Assembly: GCA_016713625.1 (NCBI GenBank) | Contig: JADJOT010000009.1 | Coordinates: forward strand, 372,001-436,000 | Direction of reading: 5' to 3' | Length of the DNA stretch: 64,000 nucleotides | Source of the DNA: Candidatus Accumulibacter affinis | GTDB lineage: Bacteria; Pseudomonadota; Gammaproteobacteria; Burkholderiales; Rhodocyclaceae | Part shown: positions 8,516 to 18,441 of the stretch, piece by piece | Layout: each line of letters opens with the position of its first letter | How positions within the stretch are numbered: position 1 is the stretch's first letter | Translations under genes and position numbers: made by a program | Notes under the pieces: generated by a model | Databases searched by the model: none | Seen by the model: only the letters and a program-made list of their open reading frames with translations | Told to the model about the DNA's origin: nothing

Positions 8516-10003
8516 TCAGTCATCGGTCTGCGTATCAACGGCTCCGAGCAAAGCACGACGCAAGCGCGGCCTGCCGCCCAGCAGTCCCTCGTGATCGGCC
8601 AGCAGATCACCGATCACGATGCCCTGGTCGTCAATGTGGAACAGCCGCAACTCGTTGGCATGCGCGCTGGCCCGTACTTTCACCACGGCCATTACTCGCC
8701 GCAGGCAGCTATCAACCTCGATGTAACGCTGTACGATGATCGCATCGGTCAGGAAGGCCGTTCCGTAGGGGCTGAAGCGGAGGTCGTTGTAACGGTCTTC
8801 CAGTTCCGAGGTCATCAGCACCGTGACGCCGGTGCTGGCCAGGGCCGACACCATGCGCGAAAGGGATTCACGGAAGTTGTCGCGGAAGGTGGGCGCCAGG
8901 GCGAGTTCGAAGCCGGAGAGCGAATCAATAACGACTCGGGTCGCCTTGATGCGCTGGATTTCGGTGATCAGCAGCATGGCAATCTCGTCGACTGACAGGG
9001 CTGCTGCTCGCGTGTCAACCACGCCGACGCGGCCAGTCTCGATCAGCTCGGACATGACGCGGCCACGTGAGTGGTTGGGTCGCTGCTCGAAAGCCGCAAC
9101 GACCCCGGTCTCGCCGCAGCGTGCGCCCTCGGCCAGGAAAGCTGTCGCCATAATGCTCTTGCCCGACCCCGATGGGCCGGCGACCAGCAAGGAGTAGCCG
9201 CGGGGCAGGCCGCCGCCCATCATATCGTCCAGGCCTGGCACACCCATCCGCAAGCGAGCTGCGCTGGTCGACGGCGATCGCGTTTCCGTCAGCAGGGAAG
9301 GTTGTGGGGGGGCAAAGACATGGATTCCGGCGGTACTGATGCGAAAGGTGTGCAGCCCAGGCAGGGTGCACTGCCCGCGCATCTTCATGATCTCCATTTT
9401 TCGGACCATCGAGTTGCCCTGCACACTTTGCCGCAACCAGAACAGTCCGTCGGTGACGGTGAGCACCGGGCTCTGATCGTTCTCGGTGAAGTATCCGCCG
9501 ACCAGGAAGGTCGTGGCCTGCCAGCTCGTCATCAGGACGCCGAGATGCTGCACGAACTGCGGTAGGCCGACGAGCGACTTGCCCTGCTCCTGACCAGCGA
9601 GGACTATCGAAGTGAAAGAATCGACGAAGACCAGGCCTGGTTGTCGTTCCTCGACTTCAGCGACGATTCGCTCCAGCACTCTGGCGATGTCGCCCGAGGC
9701 CGTATCTTCCGCCAGGTTGATGAAGCGGATGCTGCGGTTGAGCTTGTCGAGGTCGAAGAAGTCGAACTGCTGCTGGTAGCGCAACATTTTCAGCGGTGGT
9801 TCACCGATCGCCGTGAAGTAGAGGGCAGGACGTTCTGGCGTCGCCAGTGCGAACATGATCTGGTGCGCCAGCGTGGTCTTGCCGCAGCCAGGCAGACCGG
9901 CGATGAGGTTGAAGGAGAACTCCGGCAGGCCGCCCCCGAGCACTTCGTCCAGCCCCGGCACGCCGGTTCGCAGCTGATTGATGATTGCTTTTCCGATAGT
10001 CAT
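8516..10003 (-). CDS. KaiC-like double RecA-domain ATPase
   Basis: The product is 495 residues with two KaiC domains. Domain 1 has Walker A GLPGCGKTT near residue 36 and LVFVDSF (Walker B) near 124. Domain 2 has GPSGSGKSI near residue 278 and RVVIDSLSGFELAL near 365. Each domain begins with the family phrase GVPGLDE/DXXLGGGLP. No kaiA or kaiB is near, and cyanobacterial clock proteins are about 20 residues longer, so a clock role is not implied; such proteins in proteobacteria are thought to be signalling ATPases. It starts with ATG at 10003. A Crp/Fnr regulator lies upstream in the same direction. Confidence 0.9.
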   Translation of the reverse strand: MTIGKAIINQLRTGVPGLDEVLGGGLPEFSFNLIAGLPGCGKTTLAHQIMFALATPERPALYFTAIGEPPLKMLRYQQQFDFFDLDKLNRSIRFINLAEDTASGDIARVLERIVAEVEERQPGLVFVDSFTSIVLAGQEQGKSLVGLPQFVQHLGVLMTSWQATTFLVGGYFTENDQSPVLTVTDGLFWLRQSVQGNSMVRKMEIMKMRGQCTLPGLHTFRISTAGIHVFAPPQPSLLTETRSPSTSAARLRMGVPGLDDMMGGGLPRGYSLLVAGPSGSGKSIMATAFLAEGARCGETGVVAAFEQRPNHSRGRVMSELIETGRVGVVDTRAAALSVDEIAMLLITEIQRIKATRVVIDSLSGFELALAPTFRDNFRESLSRMVSALASTGVTVLMTSELEDRYNDLRFSPYGTAFLTDAIIVQRYIEVDSCLRRVMAVVKVRASAHANELRLFHIDDQGIVIGDLLADHEGLLGGRPRLRRALLGAVDTQTDD

Positions 10004-10192
10004 GGCAAGGTATCCTGCGCGGCATGGCCGCTTGAAGGGTTGTCGAAAGCCGTCCGGAGCAGTCGCTCGGGTCGCGACGCGCTGATCATATGGTTCACGA
10101 GGGTGGTGGAAAGTACGCAGCGGCGCATGCTTCGCGGATTGCCGATGCGGTCGGCCCTGCTATCACCGACAACGATCGCTCAGAGACCATGC

Positions 10193-10891
10193 TCAGCTTG
10201 CCGGGGTTGCCGGCAGCAGGCGATCGTACTCTTTCTTGACCACGCCATAGCACTCGCAGCTCCGCCGCTCGAGCGCGGGGCGGTCAAGTACCGTGATGTG
10301 GCCGCGCTGGTACGTGATCAGGCCGAGCGTCTTCAGATGGCCCGCCGCTTCTGTGACCCCTTCACGGCGAACGCCCAGCATGTTGGCAATCAGTTCCTGC
10401 GTCATCATCACTTCGTTCGAAGGCAAACGATCCAGGCTCAACAGCAGCCATCGGCACAGTTGCTCCTCCAGTGAGTGGTGACGATTGCACACCGCCGTCT
10501 GCGCCATCTGGGTAATCAGGGCCTGCGTATAGCGCAGCAGGAGGTGCATCACGGGACCGGCGCGGTTGAACTCCAGCAGCAGCAGGTGCGCCTTCAGGCG
10601 AAATCCCTGGCCGGCGCTTTGCACTACCGCCCGGCTCGGCGTCGAGTCGCCGCCCATGAATAGCGAAATGCCGACAATGCCTTCGTGGCCGACGACGGCC
10701 AGCTCAGCCGAGGCGCCGTCCGCCATCACCGACAGCAGCGAGACGATCGCCGTGGTCGGGAAGTAAACGTGGCTCAAGCGGATACCGGACTCGTAGAGTA
10801 CCTTGCCAAGCTGCAGGTCCACAGCTTCGAGCTGTGGCAGCCAGCGCGCCAATTCAGCCTCGGGTAGTGTCGCAAGCAATTGATTTCCCAT
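10193..10891 (-). CDS. Crp/Fnr family transcriptional regulator
   Basis: The product is 232 residues from ATG 10891 (MGNQLLATLPEAELARWLPQLEAV), the usual N-terminus of this subgroup. The cyclic-nucleotide-binding-like beta roll spans about residues 10-130, and a winged helix-turn-helix follows (ELIANMLGVRREGVTEAAGHLKTLGLITYQRG, about 170-205). There is no Fnr-type N-terminal cysteine cluster. In the effector domain GHEGIVGISLFMGG stands where Crp has its cAMP pocket but without the arginine, so cAMP binding is not expected. An upstream extension of the frame overlaps the diguanylate cyclase end and lacks a better start. The target genes are unknown. Confidence 0.85.
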   Translation of the reverse strand: MGNQLLATLPEAELARWLPQLEAVDLQLGKVLYESGIRLSHVYFPTTAIVSLLSVMADGASAELAVVGHEGIVGISLFMGGDSTPSRAVVQSAGQGFRLKAHLLLLEFNRAGPVMHLLLRYTQALITQMAQTAVCNRHHSLEEQLCRWLLLSLDRLPSNEVMMTQELIANMLGVRREGVTEAAGHLKTLGLITYQRGHITVLDRPALERRSCECYGVVKKEYDRLLPATPAS

Positions 10892-10974
10892 TGGGTCGGC
10901 AGTCAAGGCCACGCGTATCTCCAACGCAATTGGACGGCGAATGGCAAGTATATACAGCCTTGTGCTTTCGGTGA

Positions 10975-11389
10975 CTACGACCGGACGGCGTTGCGGCCAT
11001 TTTCCTTGGCCTCGTAGAGTGCGCAATCGGCCCGGCGTACCGCTTCTTCCTCATTCTTGTCCTCGCAGAGCGCCATCGCGACCCCAATACTCACAGTGAC
11101 TTGCTTTACGACCGGGAAGGATTGCTTGGCCACCGTGCCTCGGACGATCTCGGCAGTCGCCAAGGCTCCCTGGGCAGTCGTCTCCGCGAGGATAGCCAGG
11201 AATTCCTCCCCACCATAACGGGCGACGAAATCTGTTTCCCGCAATGAATCCTTGAGTACAGTCGCCATCTGCCGCAGCACTTGATCGCCTGCTTCGTGGC
11301 CAAAGGTATCGTTGATCTCCTTGAAGCAATCGATATCCATGAACAGCACGTAGTAGGCGCGGCCTGACCGCTTGAAGCGTAGAAATTCC
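10975..11389 (-). pseudogene. Diguanylate cyclase, C-terminal (GGDEF) part of a gene split by an IS
   Basis: This segment encodes EFLRFKRSGRAYYVLFMDIDCFKEIND, then the intact active-site loop YGGEEF and the ALYEAKENGRNAV end. It is the missing 3' part of the gene at 13283-14490. Joining position 13283 to 11389 restores the frame across the residues NERLHL-EFLRF and gives a 540-residue protein. As it stands the fragment lacks the start and the membrane sensor, so it is probably not functional. Confidence 0.85.
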
Positions 11390-11404
11390 AGGTGTAGCCT
11401 CTCG
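11390..11404. repeat. 15-bp target-site duplication, left copy
   Basis: AGGTGTAGCCTCTCG occurs here and again at 13283-13297, flanking the IS. One copy belongs to the original diguanylate cyclase coding sequence. Confidence 0.85.
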
Positions 11405-13282
11405 GAGTCATCTTCGCTCCTCACAAACCCTTGCCTACTGGGTTTCACGGGGCAGAAATTTTCTACCCCAGTTTAGGGCCGGTTTTCCGCCCTTCAGCGG
11501 TTCTTTATGCATTGGCCATGGATTTTCACCCACCCCAAGTTTTCTGATTGGCAAAACAAGAAATATACATAGTAACAGGCACTTAAACGCATCGGTATAT
11601 GGTATTATCATTTTCTATCTGCTCGTGAGCGCTACCATGGCCCATGTCCCGCAAGCACGACTCTTTTCCTGGGAAGACGTTGAAGCCTGCCCTGACATCG
11701 AGCGCTTGTCGGTGGCTCTCGATTACCTGCCGGACGATGCGCTGATGCAGGCCCTCGAAGCCCGTCGGGCGAAGGGTCGAGACGACTATCCGGTGCAGGC
11801 GATGTGGAATGCGGTGATCGCCGGGGTGGTCTTCAACACCCGAGCATCGCCTCGCTACGGCGGGAACTTGGCCGCAACCCGGCGCTGATGGATCGGTGCG
11901 GGTTTGAAATGCTTCCCGTGGCGAAGAAGCCAGCGGTCGGAGCCCACGTGATTCCCTGGAGCCCTATCTCGGCGTTCCACCCGACTCGGTTCTCCCGCTT
12001 TCTGGCGACCCTGATCCATGGAAACGGCCGGCGGCTACACGAAGCAGATGTTGGCCTCGCTGCGACAAGGCCTCACCGAGGTGTTGCCGGATTTCGGCCG
12101 GCACCTGGGCTTCGACGGCAAGGCGGTCGAAAGCCACAGTACCGGACAAAAAGACCGCGAGACGAGCATGACCTCCGATCCAGACGCGGACTGGGGCCAC
12201 CACAAGACCTCTGGCGTCGATGCGAACGGCAAAGCCTGGAGCAAGGTCAAGAGCTGGTTTGGCTATGGCGCACGTGATCGCGGACACGCACTACGAGTTA
12301 CCGGTCGCCGTCGTGGTGACTTGTGCCTCGGCATCGGATCCCGGACCCTGCGTCAGATGATCGGCGAACTGTTCCCGAACAGCCGGTACTGGCCGAACGA
12401 TGAGGATTTCAGTGCCGACCGGGGCTCGATGCGGGTGAAACGAAGGCACTCCTGTGGGATACCTACCGTATTCGGCCACTGATCGACACGCGCGAACTGT
12501 GGCGCGCAGAGAAACAGGAACCCGGCTTCGATCCGTCCAGCACGATTACTCGCCCGCTGTTTCCCGATCGTGCCGATACTCTCGTCCATACCGAAATGGG
12601 CCATGTCCGCTGCTGCTGTCCGCAGACGGGCGAAGTCCGGACCTGGTCTTTCAGGGCTCGAAGCCGATCGAGACACGCTGAAGTACCGTTGCCCGGCGGC
12701 TACGTGGGGAGTGTGTGCCCGGGCGCTGAGACCTGCCACGCCGCAGGCGCGTCCATCCCGGCGCCTATGGCCGGATCGTTCGCATCAAGATTACCGAGCA
12801 GGATCGCCGCATCTTCGTGCCGACGCCCCATGGCAGCCCGAGCTGGCATCGGGGTTACCACCGGCGCACCGCCCTGGAACGAATCAACAACCGTATCGAC
12901 AACAGCTTTGGCTTCGAGCGCCACTTCATCCGTGGCATGGACAAAATGAAGCTGCGGGTAGGGCTGGCCTGGGTCATGCTCGCGATGGCGCTTGGGCACA
13001 TCAAGCAGGGGCGTGCTCACCAAATGCGCTCACTGGTTCAGACTCCACGACAGGCCAGCGGTTAGCGCCACCAGGCGACTCCCCAGTATCAGGCATACCA
13101 GACCGCGATTCTCCGGCGGGGACGGGTGGCGCCCAGGATCGTCAAAACTGAAAAAACCGGGCGCCGACGATAAAAAACCAGCGCAGCCTCGCCTCCTACG
13201 GCTGCCGGTAGGTCGACGCCAGCGCCAAAAATGCGTACGGTATATTTTTGACGCTGGAAAATCGACACATCGAAAATGTCTC
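11405..13282 (+). mobile_element. IS1182-like insertion sequence, decayed
   Basis: An 1,878-bp insertion bounded by a 15-bp direct repeat. The ends are imperfect inverted repeats: GAGTCATCTTCG at the left and, on the other strand, GAGACATTTTCG at the right. It holds one transposase gene that is interrupted by several frameshifts. A long, variable target duplication and this size agree with what I recall of the IS1182 family, but I cannot confirm the family. The insertion lies inside the GGDEF coding region. Confidence 0.75.
11637..13020 (+). pseudogene. DDE transposase of the 11.4-13.3 kb IS, frameshifted
   Basis: The start is clear (MAHVPQARLFSWEDVEACPDIERL, ATG 11637). Reading then continues in different frames: FNTRAS breaks near 11830, SLRRELGRNPALMDRCGFE follows, then TEVLPDFGRHLGFDGKAVESHSTG near 12075, KVKSWFGYGA near 12240, DRETLKYRCPAA near 12660, and the end RINNRIDNSFGFERHFIRGMDKMKLRVGLAWVM near 12880-13000. 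These are the successive pieces of one DDE transposase of about 450 residues. At least four frame changes make it non-functional unless they are assembly errors. Confidence 0.8.
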
Positions 13283-14490
13283 AGGTGTAGCCTCTCGTTG
13301 GCTGACTTGCGGTTTTGCAGGCCGGTTAAGGTGTCAACCCGAGCAAGTTGTTCAAGTTCGTGATTGGCGGCCACCAAGGCGGCCGTGCGTGCAGCCAACA
13401 ATTCCCCGGTCTCACGGAGCGCGACAGCGACCTCGGCCGATTCGTGGATGGATACATCGGGAATAGGAACCGCTCGCCCCTGCCGCAAGGCTATCGCCGG
13501 CTCGGTGAGTGCGCGCACCGAGCCGGCTATGCTCCGACCGGCCAACCACGCCAAGCTGAGGCCAATGACGAGCAAAGTCGCCAGACCTGAAGACAGCCAG
13601 GTCATGGTGTGCATCAGATCGCGTTCGAGGATTTCTCGAGGAATGCCGATACCGACACTCCAGCCAGTGACCGACGAACGGCTCCAGACCGACAAGGTTG
13701 GAATTCCTTCACGGGTAACGGTCTTCATCGAGCCTTCCGGGGATTCGCTGATGCGCTGGATATACTCAGCCGTTCCCTTCTGGCCAACGAATTCTTCCGC
13801 TGCGTGCGTCCGTGCGGCGATGGTGCCGGTGTTGTCGAATATTGCCGATAGCCAACCCGGCGGAAAGTTTTGCGCGGCGAGGATCGCGTTGAAATCGTTC
13901 GGCAACAGGCCGACGCTCAGCACATAAGCCACCTTGCCGGCGACGAACACCGGTAAGTCGATGCTCACTACGGGCTTGCGCAGCACCCCACCGACGTAGA
14001 TTTCAGAAATGACCGGCTGTCCGGTCGCGAAGACACGACCGAGAACTTGCGGATGGCCGTGCTGTGGCAACGGTTCGCCAAATTCCCGCAGCGTGTTGAC
14101 CAGTTGCTGGCCGCTCTCATCGCTGAGCACGACGTTCATGGCCACTTTCGTCGTGATGATGGCCTCACTCGCCCGTCGATGGAATCCCGCGAGATCATGC
14201 CGGACAAGCGCACCACTCGTGGCGAGGACCTGGCCAATGGTCTTGGCCCTGAGCAACTGACTATCAACCGACTGAACCATCGCACGCGCCGTTGCGATCA
14301 TGTCCCTTTCGAGTTGGGCGCGGGCGTTGAAATACTCCCACGAGAACAATACTCCGACGCCGAGTATGCCCGGCAGCAAGCAGGCGAGCACCAGACAGCG
14401 GAGCACGGTGCCGATTCGCCAGCGCGAAGAAAAGCCGTATGGCCGAAAATGTGTCAAGTGTTTCAATCGGTTATGCCCAAGGGGGTGCAA
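13283..14490 (-). pseudogene. Diguanylate cyclase, N-terminal sensor part of a gene split by an IS
   Basis: From ATG 14490 it encodes about 402 residues: a first membrane segment near residues 27-47 (VLRCLVLACLLPGILGVGVLF), a long periplasmic sensor resembling dCACHE (about 50-290, ARAMVQSVDSQLLRAKTIGQVL, VPVFVAGKVAYVLSV-like), a second membrane segment near 300-320 (LSSGLATLLVIGLSLAWLAG), a HAMP-like linker and the start of the GGDEF domain (ARVDTLTGLQNRKSANERLHL). The frame then runs into the IS. The rest of the GGDEF domain lies at 10975-11389. The original enzyme would make cyclic di-GMP from GTP at the inner membrane in response to an outside signal. Confidence 0.87.
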
Positions 14491-14780
14491 GGCCGGAGTT
14501 TCCCGTGACTCTTGACAGAGATTTCGGCATTGTGCGGTTTTTTCTGTACCTGCACCATGGGTCTAGATCATGGCCAACCACTTCCTCGAGGGCGGTGGTA
14601 TCGCTGGCTGATCATGCTGGAATCGGGCGAAGCCAAATCCGTTGGCGATGGTGCCGAGCGGCAGCGTTTTGCTTGCCGCGTTGCTATGGATTGAATCCGA
14701 CCCGTTCTGTACGCCAGCACACATAGCAGAAGCAAGACTGCGGGTATCCTGGGACCAACCAATCCCAGCGAGTGCGCCCC

Positions 14781-15512
14781 ATGATGACTACTTCCTCCGA
14801 CCCTCCCATCGCGCTGCCGGACATCGACTGGGTCGAAATACCAGGCGGCGCCTACATCTACCAGGACGGAAAAAGTCGCACGCTGCCGACTTTCTATCTG
14901 GCACGCTACCCGATTACCAATCTGCGCTACCAGGCCTTCATCGATGTCGGCGGCTATGACGACGCGCGTTGGTGGCAAGCAATCGAGCGCACGCAGCCGC
15001 AGGAGTCTCGCTGGCCGCAAGCGGAACGGCCATGCACCAGCGTCAACTGGTACGAGGCAGTGGCTTTCAGTCGGTGGCTCGGCGAGCAACTCGGCTACAC
15101 CGTGCGGCTACCGACCGAAGAGGAATGGGAACGTGCTGCACGCGGCCGCGATGGCCGCGCCTTTCCCTGGGGTGATGACTACACCACCGGCTATGCCAAC
15201 ATCAACGAGACCTGGGACAACGCCGGCGAGTGCAAACTCGAACGGACCACGATCGTCGGTGCCTATCCGCAGGGCGCCTCGAGCGAAGGAGTGCTCGACC
15301 TGGCCGGCAACGTCTGGGAATGGTGTCTGAACAAACATCAACATCCGGAGGAAATCGAGCCAGATACCAGTGGCGATGCGCGCGTACTGCGCGGGGGGTC
15401 CTGGTATGGCAATCCGGACGCCGTGCGCAGCGCCGTGCGCAACTGGAACGATCCCGGCGAGCGGGTCGACAACGCCGGCTTTCGTCTGGTGTCGTCTGAG
15501 CCGATTCGCTGA
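14781..15512 (+). CDS. SUMF1/formylglycine-generating-enzyme-like protein
   Basis: The product is 243 residues from ATG 14781. The fold is clear: IDWVEIPGGAYIYQ, TFYLARYPITNLRYQAFID, CTSVNWYEAVAFSRWLGEQLGYTVRLPTEEEWERAARGRDGRAFPWGDDY and the C-terminal DLAGNVWEWC...VLRGGSWYGNP...NAGFRLV. In true formylglycine-generating enzymes two active-site cysteines lie near the C-terminus; I see only one Cys there (WEWC), so oxidase activity is doubtful and a binding or anchoring role is more likely. No sulfatase is nearby. An IS3 element has landed at its stop codon: the duplicated GAC of the insertion overlaps the TGA stop, which stays intact. Confidence 0.85.
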   Translation: MMTTSSDPPIALPDIDWVEIPGGAYIYQDGKSRTLPTFYLARYPITNLRYQAFIDVGGYDDARWWQAIERTQPQESRWPQAERPCTSVNWYEAVAFSRWLGEQLGYTVRLPTEEEWERAARGRDGRAFPWGDDYTTGYANINETWDNAGECKLERTTIVGAYPQGASSEGVLDLAGNVWEWCLNKHQHPEEIEPDTSGDARVLRGGSWYGNPDAVRSAVRNWNDPGERVDNAGFRLVSSEPIR

Positions 15513-15552
15513 CTAAAGTGGACCCCGAAGTCAAGACAAGAATCAAGTCTGT

Positions 15553-16326
15553 TTAAGCTGGGCACTTGACTTCAGTAGCAGCTGGACGGCGCTGCCCCGG
15601 TGTTGCCTTTGCTTTGGTTTGTGCTGTGGCTGTTGATCTTGCTTCTGCGGGGGGAGGAACCCCTGTGGAGCGTAGCGGAACAGGGGTTCCTCCACCCGCG
15701 CCGCCGAATTTATCGACGATCACCGCCCCGCCACCGATAGCGGTTCGATACACGATCTGGGGCGTCTGGTCGCCCAGCGACTGGTGCGGGCGCTCGCCGT
15801 TGTAGAAGGCGAAGTACTCGGTCAGGCCAACCATCAGCTCGCCCATCGTGGCATAGCCCTTCAGATACACGTCCTCCTGCTTGACGTTGCGCCAGAGCCG
15901 CTCGACGAAGATGTTGTCGAACACGCGCCCCCGCCCATCCATGCTGATGACCACGCCTTCCCGTTTCAGCACCCCGGTGAAGGCTTCACTGGTGAACTGC
16001 GCGCCTTGATCGCTGTTGAAGATTTCCGGCTTGCCATGGGTGCGCAAGGCCTCCTCCAGGCAATCGACGCAGAAGACCGCTTCCATGCTATTGCTGATCC
16101 GCCAGCTGAGCACCTTGCGGCTGTACCAGTCGATCACCGCCACCAGGTAGGCAAAGCCACGCGGCAGGCGGATGTAGGTGATGTCCGTGCTCCAGACCTG
16201 GTTCGGCCTGACCACCGAAACTCCGCGCAGCAGGTACGGATAGACCTTGTGCGCGGGGTGCCGCCGGCTGGTGTTCGGACCCGGCGCCATGCCGGCCAGC
16301 CCCATCAATCGCATCAGTCGTTGGTA
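15553..16326 (-). pseudogene. IS3 transposase OrfB, C-terminal exon
   Basis: This encodes the DDE integrase core of OrfB, beginning YQRLMRLMGLAGMAPGPN. The catalytic residues are visible in VWSTDITYIRL (first Asp), IFNSDQGAQFTS (second Asp) and VDNIFVERLWRNVKQE-type segment (Glu). The extension of the reading frame upstream to 16506 translates the 3' end of the group II intron and is not protein-coding. The last 50 residues (VDKFGGAGGGTPVPLRSTGV) are unusual and proline/alanine rich. Confidence 0.85.
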
Positions 16327-16980
16327 GGGTAGCCAGGCGCGGTTGCCCGCGCCCAGCCCCCGAGGAACCGAGCGTGATAGTTTCCCATCACTCGGCTCGA
16401 GCAGCACAAAGGCCAGCCGCAATAAGTGCCGACCCGGGAACTCGGAGTACTCCCCGAGCGACATTCGCGATACCCACCCGCAGCCGTTGTACCTGTCTTT
16501 CGACAATGCTGAGAGCGCACACGCCCAATGGTGCAGCGTTCATTTGCTTTCCCCCACACTAACGGTTCTCCGAGCTTTCTCGCGACGTGCCACCAATCGG
16601 ACGTGGGCCCGCTTTCGCGTCGGGCAACATTGAAACCCGTATCCGCACCATTACAGCACGGCATTCGCTTCTTCCGATATCCTGCTCCCGCACCGCCATA
16701 GGCAGAACCTTGCGGCCTGCTGTCCCCGAAGGGAGCAATACGGGGTTTCCACGTTCCACTTGCTGAAGTACGTCGGGTTAGCGAAGTAATCGGCCCGCTG
16801 CCGCAAATCGCGCCGAAGAAACACGGGGTTGCGGCGTTGTGGCAAAGTGGACGGCGGTGCCGCGGAAGACCGATGTAGCAATGGTGCGTAATGCCCGTGG
16901 GTTAGCGTGGTCATGGGTGACGTCATCGACATTGGTGAATCGGCTTGGCAGTGTGCAGGCGGATATCCCGTTTAAGAGAG

Positions 16981-18441
16981 TGAGCAAGACGACGTACCCG
17001 AGGCGGCGCCACCTTTCTGAACGAATGATGGAGCACGCCATGGCTCAACGCAATCGAAGCCTCAGACTCAAGCCGGGTCAGTCCCGAGTGGCACTGACGA
17101 TCACCCACCCCAATGCGGCAGGAATTGACATCGGCAGCGCGGCGCACTTTGTGGCCGTACCGCCTGACCGGGACGATGAGCCGGTGCGCGAGTTTCCCAG
17201 CTTCACGGTTGACCTCAATGCCATTGCTGATTGGCTTCAGGCCTGCCGGGTGGATACGGTGGCGATGGAGTCACCGGCGTACTGGATCCCCCTGTTCGAG
17301 TTGCTGGAGTCGCGTGGCTTCACGGTGCTGCTGGTCAACGCGCGTCACGTGAAGAACGTTTCGGGCCGCAAGTCCGACGTGCTCGACTGTCAGTGGATTC
17401 AGCAACTCATGACCTACGGCCTGCTCAGCGGTGCGTTTCGCCCAGCCGATCAGGTGTGTGTGTTGCGCTCGCTGTGGCGCCAGCGCGGCATGCTGTTGCG
17501 CAGCCAGGCCAGAGAGGTACAGCACATGCAAAAGGCGCTCACGCAGATGAACGTTCAACTGGCCAACGTCATCTCCGACGTGGTGGGCGAGACCGGCCAG
17601 AAGATCCTGCGCGCCATCGTGGCCGGCGAGCGTGATGGTCAGGTGCTGGGTGCGATGAAGAACGTGCGCATCCACGCTAGCGTCGATGAAATCGCCAAGA
17701 GCCTGCAAGGCCACTGGCGGGTCGAGCACTTGTTCGCGCTCAAGCAGGCGCTGGCCGCCTTCGACTTTATCGGCACGCAACTGGCTGAATGCGATCAGGA
17801 GATCGAAGCGCAGTTGAAGCGGCTGGAGGTTCATGAAGGCGACCCAGCCAAAGGCAAGAAGCGCAGTCGGCCACGCAATGCGCCGAAGTTCGATCTGCGT
17901 ACCCAACTGTTCAAGATGTGCGGCGTGGACTTGACGCGCATCGACGGCATCGATGTGACCACCGCTCTGGCGGTCATCAGCGAGACCGGGGCCGACATGT
18001 CACGCTTTCCCACGGAGGGCCACTTCGCGAGCTGGCTGGGTTTGTGCCCCGGCACCAAGATCACCGGTGGCAAGGTGATGAGCGGCAAGACCAAGCGTTG
18101 TGCCAACCGCGCGGCCCAGGCCCTGCGCTTGGCCGCCGCAGCGCTGAGAACCAGCCAGTCCGCGCTCGGCGCGTACTTCAGACGCTTGTGCTCGCGTATG
18201 GACAAGCCCAAGGCCGTGACCGCGGCAGCCCACAAGCTGGCGCGGCTGATCTACACCCTGCTCACCAAGGGCCAAGAGTACACCGACCAGGGCCAGGACT
18301 ACTACGAGCAGCGTTACCACCAGCGCGTTCTCCGCCAACTGGCACAGCGCGCCCAGAAGCTCGGCATGAAGCTCGTCCCCACTGAACAACCAGCATAAAA
18401 CATGCATATAAGATCAACCAGTTGAGAGGAGTTTCTTAAGA
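16981..18441 (+). mobile_element. IS110-family element inside the group II intron (ends approximate)
   Basis: The element carries one DEDD transposase. The heptamer TTAAGAG occurs at 16974-16980 and 18435-18441 and may mark the junctions, but IS110 elements have no clear terminal repeats, so the ends are estimates. Only about 60 bp precede and 40 bp follow the transposase if these limits are right. Confidence 0.55.
17040..18398 (+). CDS. IS110-family transposase
   Basis: The product is 452 residues. The N-terminal RuvC-like DEDD domain shows AAGIDIGSAAHFVAV (first Asp, near residue 26), VAMESPAYW (Glu, near 79) and KSDVLDCQW (Asp pair, near 112). The C-terminal transposase_20 domain shows GIDVTTALAVISETGADMSRFPTEGHFASWLGLCPG and carries the serine region of the family. 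These enzymes are guided by a structured RNA from the element's non-coding end. The frame is open upstream to 16839, but ATG 17040 (or 17025) fits the family N-terminus MAQRNRSLRLKPGQSR. The gene is intact. Confidence 0.9.
   Translation: MAQRNRSLRLKPGQSRVALTITHPNAAGIDIGSAAHFVAVPPDRDDEPVREFPSFTVDLNAIADWLQACRVDTVAMESPAYWIPLFELLESRGFTVLLVNARHVKNVSGRKSDVLDCQWIQQLMTYGLLSGAFRPADQVCVLRSLWRQRGMLLRSQAREVQHMQKALTQMNVQLANVISDVVGETGQKILRAIVAGERDGQVLGAMKNVRIHASVDEIAKSLQGHWRVEHLFALKQALAAFDFIGTQLAECDQEIEAQLKRLEVHEGDPAKGKKRSRPRNAPKFDLRTQLFKMCGVDLTRIDGIDVTTALAVISETGADMSRFPTEGHFASWLGLCPGTKITGGKVMSGKTKRCANRAAQALRLAAAALRTSQSALGAYFRRLCSRMDKPKAVTAAAHKLARLIYTLLTKGQEYTDQGQDYYEQRYHQRVLRQLAQRAQKLGMKLVPTEQPA

Noticed and set aside
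8516..10003. A circadian clock function for the KaiC-like protein
   Set aside because: There is no kaiA or kaiB nearby, and double-domain KaiC homologues are widespread in bacteria without clocks.
16327..16506. N-terminal extension of the IS3 OrfB C-terminal frame
   Set aside because: It translates domains V and VI of the group II intron; the real preceding exon is at 18789-19055.
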